Below are positions 11,579 through 23,964 of a stretch of DNA of 64,000 nt, in pieces. Both the position numbers and the translations under genes were made by a program. Each line of letters opens with the position of its first letter. Position 1 is the first letter of the stretch. Below the pieces are notes generated by a model. It worked only from the letters and a program-made list of their open reading frames with translations. It made no database searches and was not told the origin of the DNA. The stretch is from Turnera subulata (lineage: Eukaryota; Streptophyta; Magnoliopsida; Malpighiales; Passifloraceae), in NCBI GenBank assembly GCA_028386065.3, contig JAKUCV010004472.1, positions 1 through 64,000 on the forward strand. The letters run 5' to 3'.

Positions 11579-12766
11579 TTAAATCTCTTTATGTACGGGC
11601 AACGGATTTGACTTAGAGTAGGGTGTCCTGGGTAGAATTATCTCATTCCTCTCTATCAAATCGTGAATCTCATGGAAAAATCGGGAGCAGCTATCGGTGG
11701 TGTGCCCAGCCTTTTGATGAAATTTGCTAGAGTCTCCTCTAAGAGGCAAATCGGGTTTTGGCTCCAAAGACTGCAATAACTTCTTTTCCATACACTTCTT
11801 GAGCATCTTCCCCAAAGACATAGGTTGGGAGGTGAATTCCCTAGGTTTTTATCCAATTTGTAATGGTGCTTGGATGGCAACATGATTTACTTCAGCAGAC
11901 CTCTTTCCCTAGGTTACATTGAAACTTCTCTTGGGTGTCGGATCATCCATGAAAGCCTTGATTTTTTCTGAATTGATAGCATCTTCCAATTGTATTCCCG
12001 TCCCAATAAGTGCCTTGAAATTGGCATAATAATTGCCAACCATGCGGTCACAATAAAACAGTCGAAGATTCTTGATTACCATTTGCACTCGATCTTCTTC
12101 GGTTGGTCTATTCACCATCAAGGATGCCTTGCTGCGCCACCTTGAGATGTAGGCAGAAAAAGTTTCCTGAGCTTCTTGTTTGGTCGTCTCGAGATCCTTC
12201 TTGGTTATATCTACTTTAGTGTTGTAACTGTATTTCTTCTAGAAGTCCCTACAACCATTTTCTCACCTTGCTCTCATTCAGGGTCATGAACCGTTTCAGG
12301 GCTGCTCCCGACAAAGTCCTTGAAACAACTGAGTCATCAGTTTGGGCCCAATTCCCATAGGCTGCAACATCCTCACATAGATTTTCAAATGAGTCGTAGA
12401 ACATCCCATTCCATTGAACTTCTCGACGTCAGACATCTTGAACTTCTCAGGTAGACGAGCTTCGGGGAACAAAGATAAGCGATCTAAGTTCCAACCATCC
12501 TTTTTTTTCTTCATGGCCTTCAATAACTCTTCCACTCTTCTAAGCTGCTCCCCATCTCCTTTGGGTTCTTGCGCAATCGAATCATCATCCTGGACTATCA
12601 CTATATTGTTCTCAATGCCTAGTTTCGAGGCCTACCCTCCATCACTCCTAGAGGGCGCCATCTTCCCTTTCTTTAGAGCCAGAAGTGCATCCCTAACATT
12701 CGGATCTTTCAGCAGGTCCAAAGATTCCTTGCCCACATTTGTCTTAGCACCATTTTCCTCACTCAT
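11579..12766 (-). pseudogene. Gag of the Tat-like element
   Basis: An ATG at 12766 opens a minus-strand coding region interrupted by several stops. Segments 12296-12601 (PEKFKMSDVEKFNGMG, then HLKIYVRMLQPMGI and LMTQLFQ) and 11909-12121 (NRPTEEDRVQMVIKNL, then YYANFKALI) match the retrotransposon gag (PF03732-like) core of Tat/Ogre elements. 11579-11821 (AGHTTDSCSRF) looks like the degenerate C-terminal nucleocapsid part. Gag packages element RNA into virus-like particles in the cytoplasm. It lies just downstream of the PBS and in order with the protease. It cannot be translated as one protein here. Confidence 0.8.
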
Positions 12767-13258
12767 CTTGCCTTAGCATTTGGAGTACAGGTGTCAGGGT
12801 TCTTGGTACCCAGGAGGCTTCTTGACACACGTCGTTGTTTTGTTTTAGTTCGGGTATGTAGGAATGAAAAGGACACACTATTCATATTTACTTGAATCCA
12901 CAACAACAATCACTTAAATGCACGTACCACTTATTGATTTATTATTCATGAGATGCTCAAGGTATGCAACTGGTTGGGGGCTAAAAGATTGCTGCTAAGG
13001 AATAGTCTGACCTACTCACATGTGCTAACGGATATCGCGTGAGGTCCAAGGCCCATTAATCCCTATCACGGCTAAGCAACGAGAAACGGATTCACTCAAG
13101 CCACCATTACTTAAGGAAAGCATTGTAGTGGACTTGGAGTCCCTCGCCCTCTTGTGGTAGAGGCTTCACATCAATCATCATGAATGCAAGGCACTTATGA
13201 TGACACATTAAAGGCAAACAAAGTTCAACGATTTTATAAAGTTTCTTATACTCTCTAT

Positions 13259-13277
13259 GTCCCCAGTAGAGTCACCA
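13259..13277 (-). other. Primer-binding site of the Tat-like element
   Basis: On the minus strand TGGTGACTCTACTGGGGAC begins 2 nt after the 5' LTR end. It starts with TGG, complementary to the CCA of a tRNA, and resembles the TGGCGACTC-x-RCTGGGGA type reported for Ogre/Tat elements (tRNA-Arg-type primer). The C-to-T at position 4 looks like decay. Confidence 0.7.
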
Positions 13278-13279
13278 TT

Positions 13280-14931
13280 TCTGAGGACCCGACCTAAAAT
13301 CAATTGGGCCTCCTCACCAATTCTTTTACACCTTCTTCTTAGCCATCACCCAATACCTTTGGAGTCGCCATCTCGAATTTTATTATAGGATAAAATTCAG
13401 GAAAAACCGTTCTAGAATCCCAATGACTCCGTTTAAGGCAACCGATTAGCGAACCAAAGATATTGGGCCTGGGGTTTCGTCATGGATGGGAAGGTGTTAG
13501 GCACCCATCCATGTTAGGGCGAAACTTTATGCAATTGAAGAACAATTGTATACCTTATGAAAGTGTATGTTGTGTGGAAACAAACCACATACAATAACTC
13601 AAAATTAAACTGAAACAGAAAGGAAAATAAAAATAATTGGGCTTGAGTTTCCACCACTAGAAACCACCTACGGACACCGGCAACCGGGTTCAAAGCCCAC
13701 GTAGTTCTTGTTATGTTATCACAACAACAACTACATCACCAATATCATCACTAAATCATCAATAAACAGTAGACAAAAATATAATTTAGGATTACCTCTT
13801 ATAGCCCTTCTCTAGCTCATTTATTTGGGTTGTGTTCTTTACCCACTTTCTTTCCACTCCTTAGTTCAATCTTTGATCCCTTCTTGGTTTACACTAGCTG
13901 CTCTTTAGTTGATGCTACCAACAAAATTTTTCCAGAGTTTATGCCTTGAAGTGTTTTTGGACTTGGAAAGACAGAGTTTCTCCAAGCACTAAAGCTTATG
14001 GGGGAGTATGTGTGAAGGAGATTGTATCCTCTGAATGTGAATGGGAGGCCCTATTTATATAGTTCTGGGGAGTGTGGGGGTCTTGCGCCTCTTAATTATC
14101 AAGATTATGGCCAAAGTTCTGGGCCAAAACTGTGTAGAATCAAATTAGAAACAAAATCGGGGGAAAAATCAGTTTTTTGGGGCCCATGACAACCATGGCC
14201 GGCGGTCACCTCCTGGATGGCAGTAAGGCCTGGCGGTCATCCAAGCATGATCGCCCAGACCTGGCGGTCATCCAGAGATGGCCACCTGGCTCCCTTGGGT
14301 TTCACGCATTCTTTTCATTTTTTGAACCCAATCGCCCTAGTTCTGCCCTGACATGATCTAACCATGTAATTAACCCCTAATCAACCCCGAAGATCCTCTT
14401 TTCTTGATTAGTACTCCTCCTAAACCTTCCATGACTGATTGATACACATTAAACCCCCATTTTGTGCAAAATCATATCAAAAACACATTTACCTTTTAAA
14501 GGATGATTTAAGTTTGATTTTTCACGAAAATCAGAGTTAAGATTAGTCTGCAAGTAATGTGCTTATGGGCCACTCAACTTTGGAGAATCCATATTCCATT
14601 AACCTAGGCCTCTAAATTCATTTCAAACCCAAAAATAAATCATCTCAATATAATTGGGTTGAAATAAATAAGAAAGCTGAGATAAATGGAATAAAACATA
14701 TTTTCGTGAATTAGACCTTAATATATATTTTTATCATAAGATTAAGTCATGTCAATAATCCTAAGGTTCAAACACATAAAGGTTCAAGTCACAAAAATAT
14801 ATAAATTCTACTGAAATAAATTTTAACTATACTTTAACCAAAGACTAAATCATCTCAATATTCTCATAATTCAAGCATACTTTGAAATCCAATTTAAAAG
14901 AATATTTGTGGGTCAAATTTGGGTGTTCAAA
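13280..14931 (-). repeat. 5' LTR of the Tat-like element
   Basis: It aligns along its length with 2761-4400. Its outer end reads GGGTGTTCAAA instead of GGGTGTTCACA, so the terminal dinucleotide has mutated. A TATA-like ATATAAATAG (minus strand, 14051-14060) is the likely core promoter. The visible substitutions between the two LTRs suggest the insertion is not recent. Confidence 0.85.
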
Positions 14932-17203
14932 ATATTGAGGCGAGGCCGAGTACAAATACCAAAAATATTTTTAATCCGTAATTCAACCAATAAACAAATA
15001 AATGTAAAATTAATGTCTACACTTCATAGCATAAAAATAATTCGGGATTTGAGGATTCTAAAAATTTTAAAATCCATGTCTAATCCAAAAGTAAATAATA
15101 ATTTACTTGTGTCTATACCGAATTATCTTATTTATTAGGACAATTTTAATACTATTTAGAATTGGAATTCAAGTTTTTTTTGGAATGATCAGAATCATTA
15201 CTCACCCTTTGTTGATTCCATTCCATTAGAAAATTTTGATGAAGTTTATTTTTGTATTCATTAGATACTAGGTGTAAAGGAATCCGATTTTGTTTTCCTT
15301 TTTGTATGAGCATGTAAAGAAAACATAGCTAAAGTATGAATAGAAGGTTTACTCAATGATTCTGATTTGGTTTTCTTATTTTATTACGATAAAGATAATT
15401 TTAAGACTATTTTTTATGCAATAGATAACGCGTAATGTATAAATTGCAGGTTTACTCGACGTTTCAGATTTAGTTTCCTAATTTTATTAGGATAAAGATA
15501 ATTATAAAACTTTTTTTTTATGCTTTAGAGACCTCCTAAAGTATAAATAGAATCTTTACTCGATGATTCAGATTTGGTTTCCTTATTTTATTGTGATAGA
15601 TAATTTTTAAGCTTTTTTTATATGCATTCAATACCGCGTATAGTTTTACTGGATGATTTAGATTTAATTTCCTTATTTTGTGACAATTTATGAGATGGCA
15701 TTGTTTGAGGTTGCTATCATGCACTACAAAAATTACAACCAAGATTATTTTAAAAATTTTTTGTATGCATTGGATATGGCATATACAGGACTCCAATTTT
15801 ACTTTTTCTTTTCTATGAATAAATAGAAGTTTTATTTTGTAATTGAGGTTTAGTTTCCTCATTGTGATAATTTATTAGGTGTTAAATCTTTCTTTGTCTT
15901 TGTTGACACCACTATATATATAGTGCTTATCAGTTTTCTTCAAACAAGAAACTAGCCTTAGGTGCCAAAGAGAAAGTTAGCTTAGTCGATTGAGGTTCTA
16001 TTACCATCCTAGTTAGGTTAAGAGTTTCAACCCCATCAACCATCTTTCTTAGTGAGTTGATTTATAAGCATCATTTTAAACACTTGTTCAGCTTGATGGC
16101 CGGAGACCATCAACTGAGAGAGTGTCCCCTCAACCTAAACCTTGTACAAAAAAACTAGACATAGATTTTATTGGCACCACTTCTCTTCACTCAAGAATAC
16201 CAAACTTCAATTCCCGTAAGTTGGTTCTCGATTTCTTCGTTATTCTCATTACTGTATAGTACCAATTTCAGTTGCATTGTTTGCTTGAAATTTCTATTTG
16301 ATATGTTATGTCATAAGATACTTTAAAATATTATACAACTTGAATCATTATAATCAAATATATCAACCAAGTGAAATATATAGTTACGAGTTAGGATAAC
16401 ATTAGTAACTTGAAACTTCAAGACATTAGGTAATATGAATTTTCTCCTTTTATGAGTCACTGATTTTGGCCCCTTTTCTTTTCATATGTGTTAGTTAATC
16501 ATTTTTTAATACCCAACAATTAAACTTAGCCTCTCCTATCTGGATTATTATGGTTAATCTGAACTTTAAATATATTTGGCCCCCACCGATTTGACTGTTG
16601 GTCAAGATATAATAACCTAACATTTGCAAATGTTTTTCCTATTTGTCTAGGAAATCTTCGCTACAATTCTTGATTATTGTAAATACTACAACAACACATG
16701 GCCTGACCCTTATATTCTCCTTAAGTAATTGACTCAAAAGAAAAAACGAGGAGGATTACATTTTAATGCCGAAATAAAGGTACTAAAAAATGTCCTCACG
16801 AAGAATTAAAGAGGAATAAATTTGTTCATAATGCCCAATAATTGCAATATTTTTTTTCTAGAATACTTAATAATTGCAACACTCTTCAATAACCTTTAAT
16901 TTGTGATGCTGATGCCCTAAGCATTAATGATTGCTTTTGTTACATAAAACTGTAGTTCAGACCCATTTCTAGAAACGACAAAGAAAAGTTATAGAGATCT
17001 ATTTTTTTTGTGTTTGTGTTGGTGAGAGATTATGTGATTTTTTAGTTTTGTTGATTAATAGCTATGTTTCATCAGGCAGAACATGGTCCAAAGGAAGAAG
17101 AAAATGAAAGAAAAGACAAAGGCTATCATCATCAGGCAGCAACAACATGGTCGTTGTTCATGGGAATTTAATCAAGGGATGGCGATAACCTCCTTCTATC
17201 TGG
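14932..17203 (+). repeat. Segmental duplication copy A, right part
   Basis: The first 57 bases (to about 14988) are the missing right end of the foldback element. The rest aligns with 23558-23964 and 25101-28060, including the paralogous SINE and the block CAGGCAGCAACAACA near 17138 and 28006. No gene is recognised. Paralogy with copy B ends near 17203, where another foldback repeat begins. Confidence 0.8.
15962..16152 (+). mobile_element. tRNA-derived SINE, copy A
   Basis: The element shows an internal A-box-like TTAGCTTAGTCGATTGAGG (15978-15996) and a B-box-like GTTTCAACCCC (16024-16034), the RNA polymerase III promoter of tRNA-derived SINEs, and ends TTGTACAAAAAAA. Flanks AACTAGCCTTAG (15950-15961) and AACTAGACATAG (16153-16164) are a 12-bp target duplication with three mismatches. 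The paralogue is at 25703-25892. SINEs encode no protein and depend on LINE machinery. Confidence 0.75.
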
Positions 17204-17940
17204 TAACATGGCTGTTTTGTGGTTTGTGGCGGCGCAGTTTTAGTAGAATGTGAGAATGACAAAGCCGCTTATAATGTTTATATATAGGACCATAATCCAG
17301 GCTGTTCTACAGTTAGGGTTAGGTCTCTCTTAATAATTTGCCTTATTTTTACTCTATTTTATATCGTAAGGTTTTTCTCTCCTAATTTTTAGATAAGAAG
17401 ATTCACTACGTAAACCCAAGTAAGACAAGTAAACCTCTCACATTCGAACCTATAATTTTTTGTATATCTACCAATACCCACAGATTTTTATTAATCACTG
17501 TGCATATATTTTATTTTATGTATCTGGTATTGGTAGCTATAAAACGAATTATAGATTAGAGTGTGATAGGTTTGCATGTCTTATTTGGAATTATGTAACA
17601 AATATTCTTTTCTAAATATTAGGTGAGAGAAACCTTATCATATAAATAGAGTAAAAATACGGCAAGTTACTAGGAAAGTGCTAACCTTAATTGTAGAGGA
17701 GTTTGGATTATTGGTCGTATATATAAAGATTATAAGCGGCTTTGTCATTTTCACGTACTACTAAAACTGAGCCCCCCAAAACCACATAACAACCCTTTAC
17801 CATCAGTTTTAATGATCACTCTATACATTCAAACAAGAAGAGTAAGACGGTATAAATACAATGATTAGGGCTGATGGATTCGATCACTTATTGGATCATC
17901 GATTTACCAAAAAATTTTTGGTGGGTTTTTTTTTTTATGT
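17204..17940. repeat. Foldback copy of the gene-5'-end repeat family
   Basis: The left half (17220-17410) is repeated as reverse complement in 17590-17790 (for example GACAAAGCCGCTTATAAT and ATTATAAGCGGCTTTGTC). The right half includes a TATA-like TATATATAAA (17719-17728), a leader, and the phrase GGGCTGATGGATTCGATC (17868-17885). The same family occurs at 41280-42530, 51780-52610 and 55240-55605. A host origin is unknown. 17941-18110 shows nothing further. Confidence 0.7.
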
Positions 17941-18111
17941 ATAACCTTTTATCTTTTATCAGACATGATAACCATTTATCTTTTTTTCTGTGAGCTTGCA
18001 GTGAGACTCAATTTAAAGATAAATATACTGTCGCATAAATTGGTTTTTATCTCATTGGTTTTTACCCTGAATCACTGATCAATTCCGTGCATTCACTCTC
18101 CAAATCCAGGA

Positions 18112-18580
18112 GATATTGGCAACAAGTCTTAATAAGCAACAACAAGTAGACGGAGCTTCTACTAGTGTTCCACCACTTAAGCAAAGGCCCTCTCCAACAA
18201 TACCTACTGGCACGATTATAGGTCTGAATGTGTCATGCCAAGGAAATACTCAATCTGGCACGATTCTCAAGCACACAAAACTTGATTTCCCTATATTCAA
18301 TGGCAAAGATGACCCTCTGGTGTGGATTAAACGTTGTGAATAGCTCTTTTAGCACCAACGCACTACTGATGGCGAGAAGGTGGGGCCAGCTGGATTCCTT
18401 CTATTCGGTATGGCTTAATACTAGTATGGACAAGTCAAGAGCAAGAAGGGTGTACTCTCTTGGCAAGAATTCCAAGAACTATTTTTTGTACGGTTTGGAC
18501 CACCAAAAAGCAATGATCCAGTGGAGGAACTCTCAAGTTTGCGACAGAAGGGCTCACTAGAGACATATGAGAATCCAAGA
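18112..18580 (+). pseudogene. Ty3/gypsy gag fragment
   Basis: The plus strand reads KLDFPIFNGKDDPLVWIKRC, then after frame changes FQELFFVRFGPP and EELSSLRQKGSLETYE. This is the conserved order of the retrotransposon gag core (L-x-F-P-x-F-x-G-x-D-D-P-x-x-W, then W-x-x-F-x-x-L-F-x-x-R-F-G-P). At least two frameshifts and a stop at 18341 disrupt it. No LTR or pol is attached. Its right edge abuts minus-strand copia gag near 18600, so it is a truncated remnant. Confidence 0.8.
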
Positions 18581-18612
18581 AAAAGGGACAAAGGTGGGTA
18601 GTCTTGTTCCAA

Positions 18613-19428
18613 CTAACACACATGGCATACTGAATCCTGCCTTAACAAACTGTACAGATGGATTTGGTTATGCATAGCCCCTGTTCCTTCTTTATGCAAT
18701 GAACGCCTTTGCTGCCCTAGCAACATGTTTAGGTTATCTGTTCCAATTGTAAACTTCTCAAAAGAACATTTCAGATCTTCAACATCCTTCTTAAGCTCTT
18801 CATTCTCCTTTACGAACTTATCACAGATACCAATACTACAAGAAATTTTCTTTTCTAGCTCATCATAAGTATTTTGCACAGCAAGCTTTTCACTCTTCAA
18901 TTTTTCATAGATTTTTAATGCATCAGAATGGGCATGATCGAGTTTCTCATAAGCATTTTTGTGAGCTTCAACATCAAATTCAAGAATATCAATCCGCTTC
19001 TTATATTCCTTATTTTTCTTAAGGACTAACTTATAATTATCATGCAATTCACTAAATGCTTCTAGTAACTCATCAAAAGTGAAGTGAGGAAAGTCATTTA
19101 CCTCAGATTCTCCATGAACCATAAAGCATTCTAGATGGCAAGATTTCATTCACAAAGATTGGCTGTCATCTGTCTTAGAACAGTGCAATGAAGTAGATCC
19201 GTTGCCTCCTCTATGTCTGAATCACCTAAAGAATCCGATTCATCCGAAGCAACCGCATCCTTCTTTCCTTTGATTTTTTAAGAACCATATCTCTCCTTCT
19301 TTTGGTATGGGCAATCGGACTTGATATGTCCTGATCGATTGCATCCAAAACACGCCAAGGAATCCTTCTTGGATTCATCATTCTTTACTCTCTTAGGATT
19401 CCTTCCTTTGGAATGTTTCTTCATCTTA
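18613..19428 (-). pseudogene. SIRE-like copia gag C-terminal part
   Basis: Reading minus, a CCHC zinc knuckle CFGCNRSGHIKSDC is encoded near 19315-19356, preceded by a basic stretch and followed by an acidic serine-rich stretch. The downstream 178-codon frame (18613-19149) is a long coiled coil (FDELLEAFSELHDNYKLVLK onward) ending near LGQQRRSLHK. This knuckle-then-coiled-coil order is typical of SIRE/Maximus copia Gag, which binds RNA in virus-like particles. The N-terminal Gag is absent: the knuckle is joined almost directly to an LTR-like sequence by a run of 24 C (minus strand). Stops separate the two parts. Confidence 0.75.
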
Positions 19429-19452
19429 GGGGGGGGGGGGGGGGGGGGGGGG
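19429..19452. repeat. Homopolymer of 24 G
   Basis: An uninterrupted run of 24 guanines (24 C in the sense of the copia fragment). It lies exactly at the junction between LTR-like sequence and gag. Such runs grow by slippage and are also prone to assembly error, so the length is uncertain. Confidence 0.9.
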
Positions 19453-20654
19453 TTGAATTAGACTTAGAAACTTTTTCAAGTTTAGAAAGATCTGATTTTT
19501 GTGAAACTAGATTCTGTGGAAGATCTGGTTTTTGTAAAACCAGATTCTGAGAGAGTGAGTGTGTGATTTGAAACGAACTTGAGAATAAAATAGGGAAGAA
19601 GAGGTTAACAACAGATTTAAAGTGGTTCCCCCTCACCAGGTACTCCACTACCTAAAGGTTCATTCCTTTAGAATTTCAAACACTCACTAGCTTTAGGTTT
19701 TTGCGGGTTCAACCTTAACCTTTACACACACAAGCTTTTCTAGGTTATGCTCAAACCTTTACAATCTTTTCACAGGCTAAGCTCTAACCTACCCTCAAAT
19801 CTAATCCTAGACTTAAGTACCCAGCAAAACTAAACCAAATCTTGCTTACACATTACCCTTTTCAATAAATGAAGTTTGGTTCTTAGAAAAACCAGATTTC
19901 TGAACACAATTGTAAGTACTAGTGTAAACTCAGATTTTGCACTATGGCTGGGGTGATCTTCAAAGGTGTTTTTAACACTCTCTTATAGCCTCTGATTTTA
20001 GCAGGAAAGTCTGCAACGGCTCCTTGAATCTCCAAGTTGACTTGAGTTCACAATTACTCCAAGCTGGGACCACTTCTTTATGTCAATCCCTAGGTCGCAA
20101 AGTATTACTACTCCTGAAAAGTTTGGACCACCATCTTTTAGAGATAACATATCCTCAAAAATCTCCCTTACTTGCTCCTTAATCTTGAACGTTAGAAATA
20201 TGTGTGAGGACCACTTAGCAAGCTGCATCTTCTTAGTTGCAAAGTGTTTATATTTTCGGCAAGTTTGCACCACCACGGGGACCATCTCCGTGGTATATGA
20301 GAGAGAATATGTTCTGCACATTTTTGAACCTTTTCACTTACTTGATCACTAATCTTGGCCATTGGGAGTGGATTTAAAATTCTTGGGAGGACCACTTGCA
20401 AGTTGCTGTAAAGTTTGATAGTGACAGCTCGCAGATATGGTTGCAACAAAATCCATCTGGCGTGTTTCTGAGATATGATTTTTGATGGTTTTTGTCAAAA
20501 ACCATAATTCCTCCTGTAAGCTAAAATCAACACAAGGAAAGCTCAAAGCACACTTGTAATTAATTAGTCATCAAAATCAAATATTCACCATGACTAAACA
20601 TGGTTAAATCACAATTTAGCATTAATTGGTAATTAACCCAATTTTTTGACAACA
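19453..20654 (-). repeat. LTR-like sequence of a SIRE-type copia element
   Basis: On minus it would start at 20654 with TGTTGTCAAAAAATTGGG, a common start for SIRE-type LTRs, and end next to the poly-C tract with TTCAACCCCC. It contains no domain; its small open frames are not conserved. The gag that follows on the same strand supports a 5' LTR identity. A matching 3' LTR is not in the window. Confidence 0.5.
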
Positions 20655-21186
20655 TACTTGAAGTTTGTTAGGTTAGATTAATTGAAGGACAGAATGGAAC
20701 CATTTGATATAGCACAAATATAGGATCTGCCAAAAAATACAAGTACATGAAAGATCCAAACGAAATAGTATAGGCATAGGATGGGCTAGTAATGTGCCAT
20801 CTGTCACGGCACGCGACATCAGTTAATGGTCAAATTGACGGGAGATAGACAGAAGAATATAATGGAACGAACTTATTTAGAATAGGTATACAAAGGAACC
20901 GATTGATATAGTATACGTATAGAATGGGCAAAAAAAAGTATAGGAACCCAAAAGAACTGAACTAAATAGTATAGGCATGTGGGAGGGCCTACAGTAGATT
21001 AGGTTTACCTACGTGGATAGACTAAAAAAGTTATACTCAATGATTATATTTAGTTTTTTTTTAAATTTTGTGAATATTTATCATGTGTTGGAGTTTATGC
21101 AATTGCATTATTAGAGAAAACTCTCATTGTACCACGAAATTAGGACGAAGATTAATTTCAAAAATTCTTTATATACATTAGGTATC
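20655..21186. other. No gene; degenerate AT-rich repeat
   Basis: Contains internally repeated phrases (ATAGTATAGGCAT near 20767 and 20970; GGCACGCGACATCAGTTAATGG at 20811 onward) that look like old transposon debris. No coding region or RNA gene is seen. Confidence 0.5.
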
Positions 21187-23964
21187 GATGCATACAAGAA
21201 TCCAATTTAAATTTTCCCTTTTTCATTAACATATAATTAAAACAATAACTAATTGAAGTAAAAATAGAAGCTTAGGGCTGGAAAAGAAAGTTTTTATTAT
21301 ATTGTGATAATATAAAAAGTTTTAAAGTTTAAGCTATTGCGTTACTTGATGTTGCTTCCACTGTGATAAAAAAAAAAAAATTGTTGCTGCCATTGCATTT
21401 TGAAATTACGACAAAGCTTATTTTTAAGCTTTTTTTTATATGCTTTAGATACCATATGTACAAGAATCCAATTTCGATTTTTTTTTCTACCAGCATATAA
21501 AGAAAATAATAAAAAGTTAAAAATTTTATTCCATGATTCAAATTTTGTTTCTAATTTTGTGATAATCTATTATGTGATGAAATTTATTAAATAATATTAG
21601 TTGAGGCTGTTGCCATTGCATCACAAAAATAGGACCAAGATTATTTTCAAACTTTGTTTCAACGCATTAGAAACCATGTATATAAAAATATAAATTTGAA
21701 TCTTCTTTCAATACAAGCATCTAAAGAAAAAGTAAGAAAATAAAGTATAGACAGATGTTTTACGATGGGATTGGTTGGCGTTGCAACAAGGGGTGAGCAC
21801 ATTTGAAATTTTTTATTGCAGCATTAAAACTTTGATTTGGAATTTAGAATCCCGAAAGTTTCAAAATCCATGACCATACCAAATTCCAGAATTCCCTTAT
21901 TCCAAAAACCAAATTTCTGAATTTTAGTTTGTATAATTCAAGAAAATTAATTGTTAGTTTCATATTTTGTTAGCAATTCATTCAATCCAATTCCATAATA
22001 TTATGTCTGCTGGCCTAAACCTAAACATTCTATTAGTGGCATGATTATTGTTAATCTTGGTTTAATACTTTTTAATTCAGAAATTTTGTGTTGATTGAAT
22101 GCTAATTTAGGTTTGGAGGATTTGGTTTGACTCATGACCAAATCAAATCTTGAGAAAAAAGAGTATGGAGTTTGGTCTATATATATTAGTTTAGAAAAAA
22201 AATTGAATCAAGGTGCTGAAACTAGAGACATTACTAGAATTGGGAGCAACACAATAGTGAGCTATGATTGGAAGAGAATTAAGTTAACTCTTACCCATTT
22301 AGTTAGTGTGAGAGAGAATACTCCTCCTTAGAATCTATATAAAAAAGTCTAAAACCTCTCTTACGATTTTATTGAGGGATTCAATATTTAAAATTATACC
22401 TAAGTCGTGGTTTTATTTATGTGCCCAATCTTGTAACTCTTTTGGAGCTAATCACTCTTAATGTTTTTGAAAGGGTAGTTCTTAGGTGAGATTAGGTTAA
22501 GGTATTTTTGGTACTTGTACTGGGCCTCGCTATTGAATTCGGTCCTCATACAGAAATTCTAGGAGTTTTGTTCTCTGCATTTTGCAATTTTCATTAAATT
22601 TGGTATTTCAAGTGGTCGGGGTGTAACTGGAGACACGTGTCCATTTTCTGTGAGAACCCGTCGTATGTGGGTCCCACTTTACTTGGCTACACCAGTTTTA
22701 ACCCGAATTCGCAAAACCTAAATGTATTTTTGATACCTGTACTCGGCATTGCTATTAAATTTGGTACTTGTAAAAATTTTTCATGAATTTTGGTACCAGT
22801 ACATCCTAGTTTTTAATATATTTGGTACTTTCGCTGGCCGAAGTGTCGTCAGAGACACGTGTTTTTTTTAGGGACACATCTTTTATGGGTCCCATTTCAC
22901 CCAGGTTCCCCATCTTTAACATAATTCTACAAAAAACTCTACCACGGGTACGATGGAATTTTGTTTCCTATTGGATTTTAATTCCCCTTTTCTCAAATGA
23001 ACATAAAAAAAAATTGGAGTGTTTGGCAAGGTTAGACTCGTTCCAATTGGGAAGAAGTTGGATTTTTTGGGGAATTAGGTTAAAGGTGGGAAACCTAGGT
23101 GAAATGTGACCCACAAATGGTGTGTCTCTATAAAAACAGAAACGTACCTCCGAAGAGATTCCGACCACCGAAAGTACAAAATTTAATGAAAACTAGGATG
23201 TAGAGGTATCAAAAATCAAGAAAAATTAGTACGAGTACCAAAATTAATTGCAAAACCGAGTACATGCACGAAAAATACCTTTAATCTGACATATTTAGAA
23301 GTGGCCTCATTCAGTTTTCCATGAATTCGGGTTAAAAATGGGGTATACGGGTGGAGTGGGGCCCACAGATGACGTGTCCTCATAGAAAATGGACACGTGT
23401 CTCCCGTGACTCCCCGACCACTGGAAGTGCCAAAGTGAATAAAAATTGCGAAGTACAGGTACAAAAATTCATGAAATTTCAGTACGGGTACCAAATTTAA
23501 TATCGAGGCGAGGCCAAGTACGGATACTAAAAATATCTTTTAATCCGTAATTCACCCAATAAACAAACAAATATAAAATTAATCTCTACACTTCATAGTA
23601 CAAAAACAATTCGGGATTTCGGGAATTAAAAATTTTTAAAATCCATGTCTAATCCAAACGTAAGTAATAATTTACTTTTGTCTATACCGAATTATCTTAT
23701 TTATTTGGACAATTCGGTACCCAATTTAATACTATTTACAATTGGGATTTAAGTTTTTTTTTGATTGATTAGGATCATTACTCACCCTTAGTTGTTGCCA
23801 TTCCATTACAATATTATGATGAAGTTTATTTTTGTATGCAAAAGATACTAGATATACGGGAATCCGAATTTGATTTTCCTTTTTGTATGAACATATAAGG
23901 AAAACAATAAATAAAGTATGAATTGAAGGTTTACTTGGTGATTGAGATTTTGTTTCCTTATTTT
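21187..23964 (+). repeat. Segmental duplication copy B, left part
   Basis: Paralogous to 501-2760 plus 14932-15390. It preserves the uninterrupted sequence across the site where the Tat-like element entered copy A, and so serves as the empty site. No gene is recognised. Confidence 0.8.
22484..23558. mobile_element. Foldback (long-TIR) element, intact copy B
   Basis: The ends are inverted: the left begins AGGTGAGATTAGGTTAAGGT and the right, reverse-complemented, begins GGGTGAATTACGGATTAAAA. Inverted similarity continues through most of each half (for example GAGACACGTGTCC at 22632 and GGACACGTGTCTCC at 23391). Length is about 1.07 kb. It has no coding capacity and no clear target duplication. 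Confidence 0.7.

Larger units (their letters stand above)
2761..14931 (-). mobile_element. Tat/Ogre-like Ty3-gypsy retrotransposon, degraded
   Basis: Two LTRs of about 1.64 kb (2761-4400, 13280-14931) flank an internal region in minus orientation: primer-binding site, gag, protease, PR-RT linker, then an additional ORF on the opposite strand, a tandem-repeat zone and a polypurine tract. Imperfect 5-bp target duplications are ATATC (2756-2760) and ATATT (14932-14936), and the element splits a foldback element whose unbroken paralogue lies at 22484-23558. Reverse transcriptase, RNase H and integrase are missing, so it cannot move by itself. A solo LTR of the same family is nested at 6704-8521. 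Tat affiliation rests on the PBS type, the antisense plant-mobile-domain ORF and the repeats near the 3' LTR, all known for that lineage. Confidence 0.85.

Noticed and set aside
15978..16034. A tRNA gene
   Set aside because: A- and B-box-like motifs are present but no cloverleaf can be drawn, and target duplications plus a paralogue show a SINE.
22822..23494. Open frames in the foldback element on both strands
   Set aside because: The same translated phrases appear from both arms because of the inverted repeat; they are not conserved proteins.
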